A stretch of DNA of 64,000 nucleotides from Mycolicibacterium aromaticivorans JS19b1 = JCM 16368 (GTDB taxonomy: Bacteria > Actinomycetota > Actinomycetes > Mycobacteriales > Mycobacteriaceae). Of the stretch, positions 59,987-64,000 are shown piece after piece. Where the stretch lies: the NCBI RefSeq assembly GCF_000559085.1, contig NZ_JALN02000001.1, positions 4,154,001 through 4,218,000 of the forward strand, in the 5' to 3' direction. The notes beneath the pieces are model-generated. The model had not been told where the DNA came from. It worked only from the letters and a program-made list of their open reading frames with translations, and did not search any database. Made by a program: the position numbers and the translations under genes. Every line of letters begins with the position of its first letter. The first letter of the stretch is position 1.

Positions 59987-61188
59987 GGCCGCTCGACGGG
60001 GTCCGCGTCCTCGAGGTGGCGATGTACGGCTTCGTGCCGTCGTGCGGTGCGGTGTTGGGCGAGTGGGGCGCCGAAGTCATCAAGGTTGAGCACGCGGTCA
60101 CCGGTGATCCGCAACGCGGCCTTCGGCAGACGGGTCCTCTGCGGGTCGACGGTGATCCGAATCCCAATGTGGAGCACGCCAATCGGGGCAAGCGCAGCAT
60201 CGGACTGGACATGTCGGTGCCGGAGGGCAAAGAGGTTCTCTACGAACTCGCGCGCCGATCCGACGTGTTCCTGACCAGCTTCCTGCCCGGGCACCGCACC
60301 AAGTTCGGCATCGACGTCGACGACATCCGCGCGGTGAATCCGAACATCATCTACGCGCGCGGCAGCGCCTTCGGTCCGCGGGGCCAGGAGTCGGAAAAGG
60401 GCGGTTATGACATGACCGCCTTCTGGTGCCGGGCCGGCACGGCGGCGACGATCACACCGCCGGGAACCGAGGGCATGATCGCTCCGCCCGGTCCGGCGTA
60501 CGGCGACACCATCTCCGGCACCAACCTCGCAGGCGGAATCGCGGCAGCGTTGTTCAAGCGCGAACGCACCGGCGAAGCGTCGGTGGTCGACGTGTCACTG
60601 CTCGGCAGCGGCTTGTGGGCGATGGGCCACACCATCGCGCTGACTCAGCATCTCGGTGAGCAGTTGGTGGCACCCGTGCCGGGCGTGCACGGCTCACCGA
60701 TCAATCCGCTGGTGGGCCTGTACGAGACCGCCGACAGCCGCTACATCTCGTTCGTGATGATGCAGCCGACCAAGTTCTGGGCCGACGTCTGCCGCCACAT
60801 GGATATCGGCGAGTACATCGACGATCCGAGGTTCGCCGGCGTCGAGCAGATCGCCGCCAACACCGCTGATGCCGTCCAGATTCTCGGCAAGGCGATGGCC
60901 ACCCGGACCCTGTCGGAATGGTCGACGCGGTTCGCCACGCTGGCAGGACCGTGGGCGCCGGTTCAGGACACGCTGCAGGCCGCCGCCGATGCGCAGGTAC
61001 GGGCCAACGAATACCTGGTGAAGGCAGGGGAATTGGAGCTGGTCGCCAATCCGGTGCAGTTCGACGTCGCCGCACCGCAGAGCGGCCCGGCGCCGGGATT
61101 CGCCGAGCAGACAGACGAGATCCTCACCGAGCTCGGCCTGGACTGGGACCGCATCATCGAACTCAAGACCGCCGGCGCGGTCACGTAG
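59983..61188 (+). CDS. CaiB/BaiF family CoA-transferase (third copy)
   Basis: This 401-residue protein starts with GTG at 59983, overlapping the ALDH stop by 4 nt. Class III features are LDGVRVLEVAMYGFVPSCGAVLGEWGAEVIKVEH, HANRGKRSIGLDMS near residue 70, and the segment GGYDMTAFWCRAG with the catalytic Asp. It has the length of formyl-CoA-transferase-type enzymes. In this operon it could activate the acid produced by the ALDH by taking CoA from another thioester. Confidence 0.9.
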   Translation: MRPLDGVRVLEVAMYGFVPSCGAVLGEWGAEVIKVEHAVTGDPQRGLRQTGPLRVDGDPNPNVEHANRGKRSIGLDMSVPEGKEVLYELARRSDVFLTSFLPGHRTKFGIDVDDIRAVNPNIIYARGSAFGPRGQESEKGGYDMTAFWCRAGTAATITPPGTEGMIAPPGPAYGDTISGTNLAGGIAAALFKRERTGEASVVDVSLLGSGLWAMGHTIALTQHLGEQLVAPVPGVHGSPINPLVGLYETADSRYISFVMMQPTKFWADVCRHMDIGEYIDDPRFAGVEQIAANTADAVQILGKAMATRTLSEWSTRFATLAGPWAPVQDTLQAAADAQVRANEYLVKAGELELVANPVQFDVAAPQSGPAPGFAEQTDEILTELGLDWDRIIELKTAGAVT

Positions 61189-61205
61189 GTCGCGCCGGAG
61201 ACTCC

Positions 61206-62417
61206 ATGCCCTACATCGTCGCCATTGGCACCTACTTACCCTCGTGGGGGTGTGACGCGCATCGCATTGCCGGCGATGACGAGGACGCCATCACACTCGC
61301 TGTTGAAGCGGGCCGGGCGGCGCTGTCCGAGGGTGGTGCCGTCGAGCGGGTGGTGCTGGTGAGCCGTGACCTGCCGCTGGTGGAGAGCAGCAATGCCGCT
61401 GTGTTGCTGGCGGGACTCGGTCTGGATCCCGAGCTCGAGGTCGACGAGCGGCTCGGCGGTGCGCCCGCCACACTCGATGCGGTCAGCTCGGCCCGGCCGC
61501 GCACGCTGGTCATCGGATCCGACTTGGATCCGGCTGGTGCGGCGGCGATCCTGACCGGCGAGGACGGCTTGCAGATTCGCACCGCCGCGCGCGTGGCACG
61601 CAGTCTCCCGGTCCGCACCCGCAATGTCGACGGTGTGGTGCACGACTACGGCGACCCGCGCTTGCTGCACGAGCGGGGGCTGGTCGCCTCGCTGGCCGCA
61701 GCGTGGCTCGACACTCCGGTCGCGCTGGCCGGCGTCGACCATGACCGAGCGATCGAACTGTGCGGCGGCGAGGCGCCCGTCGTGCCGACCGCGGGTGCCA
61801 GTGCCGGGCTGTTCGCCTTGGCCGCTCTTGCCGAGTCGAATGTCAGCGGCCCGTTGGTTGCCGTCGAACAGGCCAGCCTGTCCGGCGTGACGGTGGCCGG
61901 CGGCGGAGCGGCCGTCTACCGGCGGGAGCCGACGGCACAGCCGCGACCGCAGACCAGGGTGGCCGCCGGCCCCGACATCCCGATCTCCCTGGCCGCCTAC
62001 GAGCGCGCCTTCGAAGCCAAGGTGCGGTGGGAGGCCGGCCGCCACAGCGGCAGCGAGGAATTGGACTTCCCGCCCCGCTACCGCCTCGACGATGCCGGCC
62101 GGTTGGCCGTTGACTACGAACTGGTGCCGCTTCCTCGGGTGGGAAGCGTCTACACCGAAGTGACGGTTCACATTCCGGTACCGGGCCTGCGGACTCCCTA
62201 CTCGTTGGTGATCGTCGAGCTCGACGACGTCGCGGTGCGCGCACTGGTCAAGGTCACCGGCGTCGAGGCGGGCGCGGTGCGGATCGGCGATCGTGGCCGG
62301 CTCACGCTGCGCCGGGTGGCCGTGCGATCGGGTGTACCCGACTACGGGTACGCGTTCGAGCCGTATGCACCCGCGACTCCGCGGGAAACGTCCGTCCGGT
62401 CGTGGGGTGCGGCATGA
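61206..62417 (+). CDS. HMG-CoA-synthase-like protein with C-terminal DUF35/OB-fold domain
   Basis: This 403-residue protein starts at the ATG at 61206 with CGGAG upstream. The N-terminal 250 residues resemble a degenerate HMG-CoA-synthase/thiolase fold (YIVAIGTYLPSWGCDAHR, then RVVLVSRDLPLVESSNAAVLLAGLG). The usual catalytic Cys is not evident. The C-terminal 120 residues form a DUF35 OB-fold (FPPRYRLDDAGRLAVDYELVPLPRVGSVYTEVTVHIP). Such proteins pair with an SCP-x thiolase for CoA-dependent carbon-carbon cleavage. The thiolase follows at once with an ATGA overlap. Confidence 0.8.
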   Translation: MPYIVAIGTYLPSWGCDAHRIAGDDEDAITLAVEAGRAALSEGGAVERVVLVSRDLPLVESSNAAVLLAGLGLDPELEVDERLGGAPATLDAVSSARPRTLVIGSDLDPAGAAAILTGEDGLQIRTAARVARSLPVRTRNVDGVVHDYGDPRLLHERGLVASLAAAWLDTPVALAGVDHDRAIELCGGEAPVVPTAGASAGLFALAALAESNVSGPLVAVEQASLSGVTVAGGGAAVYRREPTAQPRPQTRVAAGPDIPISLAAYERAFEAKVRWEAGRHSGSEELDFPPRYRLDDAGRLAVDYELVPLPRVGSVYTEVTVHIPVPGLRTPYSLVIVELDDVAVRALVKVTGVEAGAVRIGDRGRLTLRRVAVRSGVPDYGYAFEPYAPATPRETSVRSWGAA

Positions 62418-63583
62418 GGCGGGTCGCGATCGTCGGTGCCGGCATGACGGCGTTCGGCGAGCACTTCGCCCTCGGGCTCAAGGACCTGCTCCCGATGGCG
62501 TTCGCCGAGTGCGCCGCTCGGGTTGACAAGGGCGTCAACAAGTCTGAGATCGACGCCGCCTGGTTCGGTGCGATGGGAACCGCCGACGGCTTCCCGGCGG
62601 GGATCCTCGCCGACTCGCTCGGACTGCCCGACCTGCCGGTGACCCGGATCGAGAACTCCTGCGCGACCGGCAACGACGCGGTCCGCAATGCCCTCTACGG
62701 CATCGCCTCCGGTGCGGCCGATGTCGCGTTGGTGATGGGTGCGGACAAACTGCGGGAGACCACTTCCAAGCAACTGCTGTGGGAGTGGGAGGCGATGGCC
62801 CGCGACATGGCGTGGGACTATCCGCTGGGATTGGTTGCGCCCGCAGGATTTGCCCTTCATGTTGCGCGTTATTTGCACGAAACCCCGGCCACCCGTGAAC
62901 ACATGGCGATGGTGGCGGTCAAGAATCATCGGCACGGCCTGTCGAATCCGAAGGCGCGACTCCGTTTCGAGGTGACCATCGACGAGGTTCTCGCCGCGCC
63001 GATGGTGGTCACGCCGTTCGGCGTCTATGACTGCGCTCCCCAAAGCGACGGCGCGGCAGCACTTTTGTTGGCGGCAGAGGACGTGGTCGACCGTTTCACC
63101 GACCGGCCGGTCTGGATCCGCGGGGTGGGGTTGGGGCTGGATTCCGTGATGCATCAGCACAAAGCGGATATGACGACGTTCCCGGCGACGACCCGTGCGG
63201 CGAAAAGAGCGTTCAGAATGGCAAATTTGACGCCCGCCGATATCGATGTGGCGGAAGTTCACGATTTCTTCACCGGCATCGAATTGATCAGCTATGAAGA
63301 TCTCGGCTTCGCCGAACCCGCGGAGGCCTACAAGTTAATGGAGGCCGAGGTGACTTGTGTGGGTGGAGCTTTGCCGGTGAACCCCAGCGGCGGCCTGAAG
63401 GCCAAGGGCCACCCACCGGGCGCCACCGGAGTGGCCCAGTGCGTGGAACTTTTCGACCAGTTGCGCGGGGAAGCCGGCAATCAGGTGGACGGCGCCCGAA
63501 TCGGACTGGCTCACAACATCGGTGGTCCGACAGCAGTCGCTGCGGTGACGATTCTGGAAGGACCGGGTGGCCATGGCGGGTAA
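62414..63583 (+). CDS. SCP-x (lipid-transfer-type) thiolase
   Basis: This 389-residue protein starts at the ATG at 62414, overlapping the preceding stop by 4 nt. The thiolase nucleophile lies in RIENSCATGNDAVRN, the histidine motif in EVHDFFTGIE, and the C-terminal base region in NPSGGLKAKGHPPGATG. It resembles the Ltp-type thiolases used for steroid side-chain retro-aldol or thiolytic cleavage together with DUF35 partners. The YrbE gene overlaps its end by 11 nt, so transporter and enzyme are in one transcript. Confidence 0.9.
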   Translation: MRRVAIVGAGMTAFGEHFALGLKDLLPMAFAECAARVDKGVNKSEIDAAWFGAMGTADGFPAGILADSLGLPDLPVTRIENSCATGNDAVRNALYGIASGAADVALVMGADKLRETTSKQLLWEWEAMARDMAWDYPLGLVAPAGFALHVARYLHETPATREHMAMVAVKNHRHGLSNPKARLRFEVTIDEVLAAPMVVTPFGVYDCAPQSDGAAALLLAAEDVVDRFTDRPVWIRGVGLGLDSVMHQHKADMTTFPATTRAAKRAFRMANLTPADIDVAEVHDFFTGIELISYEDLGFAEPAEAYKLMEAEVTCVGGALPVNPSGGLKAKGHPPGATGVAQCVELFDQLRGEAGNQVDGARIGLAHNIGGPTAVAAVTILEGPGGHGG

Positions 63584-64000
63584 GGGGGCCGATCGTTGGT
63601 CGCCGGGCATTGCGTTGAGCAGTGCTGCGGGTCCGATGCAGGCTATTGGTGGTTTGTTTGCGATGTCGGCAGACGCCGTGCGGTTCATCTTTCGGAAGCC
63701 GTTTCAGTGGCGGGAGTTTTTGGAGCAGGCGTGGTTTGTGGCGCGGGTGTCGTTGGCGCCGACGTTGTTGGTGGCGATTCCGTTCACGGTGTTGGTGTCG
63801 TTCACGCTGAATATTTTGTTGCGGGAGTTGGGTGCTGCTGATTTGTCGGGGGCTGGGGCGGCGTTTGGTGCGGTGACTCAGGTGGGTCCGTTGGTGACGG
63901 TGTTGATCGTGGCGGGTGCCGGGGCGACGGCGATGTGTGCGGATTTGGGGTCGCGCACGATCCGTGAGGAGATCGACGCGATGGAGGTGTTGGGGATCAA
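63573..64000 (+). CDS. yrbE: YrbE/MlaE-type permease of an Mce transport system, N-terminal part (cut by window edge)
   Basis: The frame opens at the ATG at 63573 behind CTGGAAGGACCGGG and runs to the edge (142 residues visible). It includes the sequence SAAGPMQAIGGLFAMSADAVRFIFRKPFQWREFLEQAWFVAR, the MlaE-fold permease start, then hydrophobic helices VSLAPTLLVAIPFTVLVSFTLNILL and LIVAGAGATAMCADLGSRTIREEIDAMEVLGI. The last is the EExDAMxVLGI signature of YrbE permeases. In Mycobacterium YrbEA precedes YrbEB and six mce genes. Third codon positions are unusually G/T-rich compared with the upstream gene. Confidence 0.93.
   Translation, partial: MAGKGADRWSPGIALSSAAGPMQAIGGLFAMSADAVRFIFRKPFQWREFLEQAWFVARVSLAPTLLVAIPFTVLVSFTLNILLRELGAADLSGAGAAFGAVTQVGPLVTVLIVAGAGATAMCADLGSRTIREEIDAMEVLGI

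Overview
The window is high-GC actinobacterial DNA, most likely from a fast-growing mycobacterium (Mycolicibacterium type). Supporting features are two tandem MspA-family porins, a YrbE/Mce permease gene at the right edge, a PGRS-type glycine-rich protein, a mycofactocin-type short-chain dehydrogenase, an LLM-class (F420-type) oxidoreductase, many acyl-CoA dehydrogenases, and frequent GTG/TTG starts with ATGA overlaps. No rRNA, tRNA, CRISPR array or insertion sequence was recognised.

Layout. 0-6.8 kb is an envelope/secreted-protein block: a phospholipase D-like fragment, two tandem Pro/Ala-rich secreted paralogues, two tandem MspA porins, a small secreted protein, a PGRS protein, a membrane-anchored protein and a small Cys-containing secreted protein. 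6.8-11.1 kb (minus strand, apart from a small DUF1330 gene) holds an SDR, an aldehyde dehydrogenase and a ScoAB-type CoA-transferase next to a divergent IclR regulator. 12.2-22.5 kb holds a split B12-dependent acyl-CoA mutase, an LLM oxidoreductase, a CaiB CoA-transferase, a 2Fe-2S ferredoxin, an acyl-CoA ligase, a heteromeric acyl-CoA dehydrogenase (ACAD) pair, an enoyl-CoA hydratase, an HSD10-like SDR and a MeaB GTPase. 22.5-29.1 kb holds a TetR regulator and a seven-gene minus-strand operon (AhpD/CMD protein, Rieske oxygenase alpha, small protein, amidohydrolase, SnoaL-like protein, ACAD pair). 29.3-36.8 kb holds a plus operon (ACMSD-like hydrolase, ACAD, CaiB, frameshifted thiolase, ACAD) and a second TetR. 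36.8-48.2 kb is minus strand apart from one small gene: P450 plus ferredoxin, two HIBADH-like dehydrogenases, hydrolases, a DUF35-thiolase fusion, a NuoF-like flavoprotein with its ferredoxin, a Rieske ferredoxin and two ACMSD-like hydrolases. 48.4-50.5 kb is a third ACAD pair. A 1-kb gene-free stretch precedes a 1282-residue repeat protein. 55.5-58 kb is a P450-ferredoxin-SDR operon. 58.5-64 kb is an operon of ALDH, CaiB, HMGS-like/DUF35 protein, SCP-x thiolase and the start of a YrbE permease.

How it may work together. The gene content resembles the logic of mce4/cholesterol catabolism: an Mce-type importer, P450 and Rieske oxygenases with electron carriers, CoA ligation or transfer, heteromeric ACAD pairs for bulky CoA esters, hydratase, thiolases, and a B12 mutase feeding central metabolism. 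The families do not reveal the substrate. The most striking signal is a repeated 15-bp palindrome, GAGAA-N5-TTCTC, in most of the promoter gaps between 9.4 and 58.5 kb, including two copies in front of the TetR gene at 22457-23113. This suggests one dedicated regulon spanning about 50 kb. That regulon and its Mce link are the best candidates for an undescribed system here.
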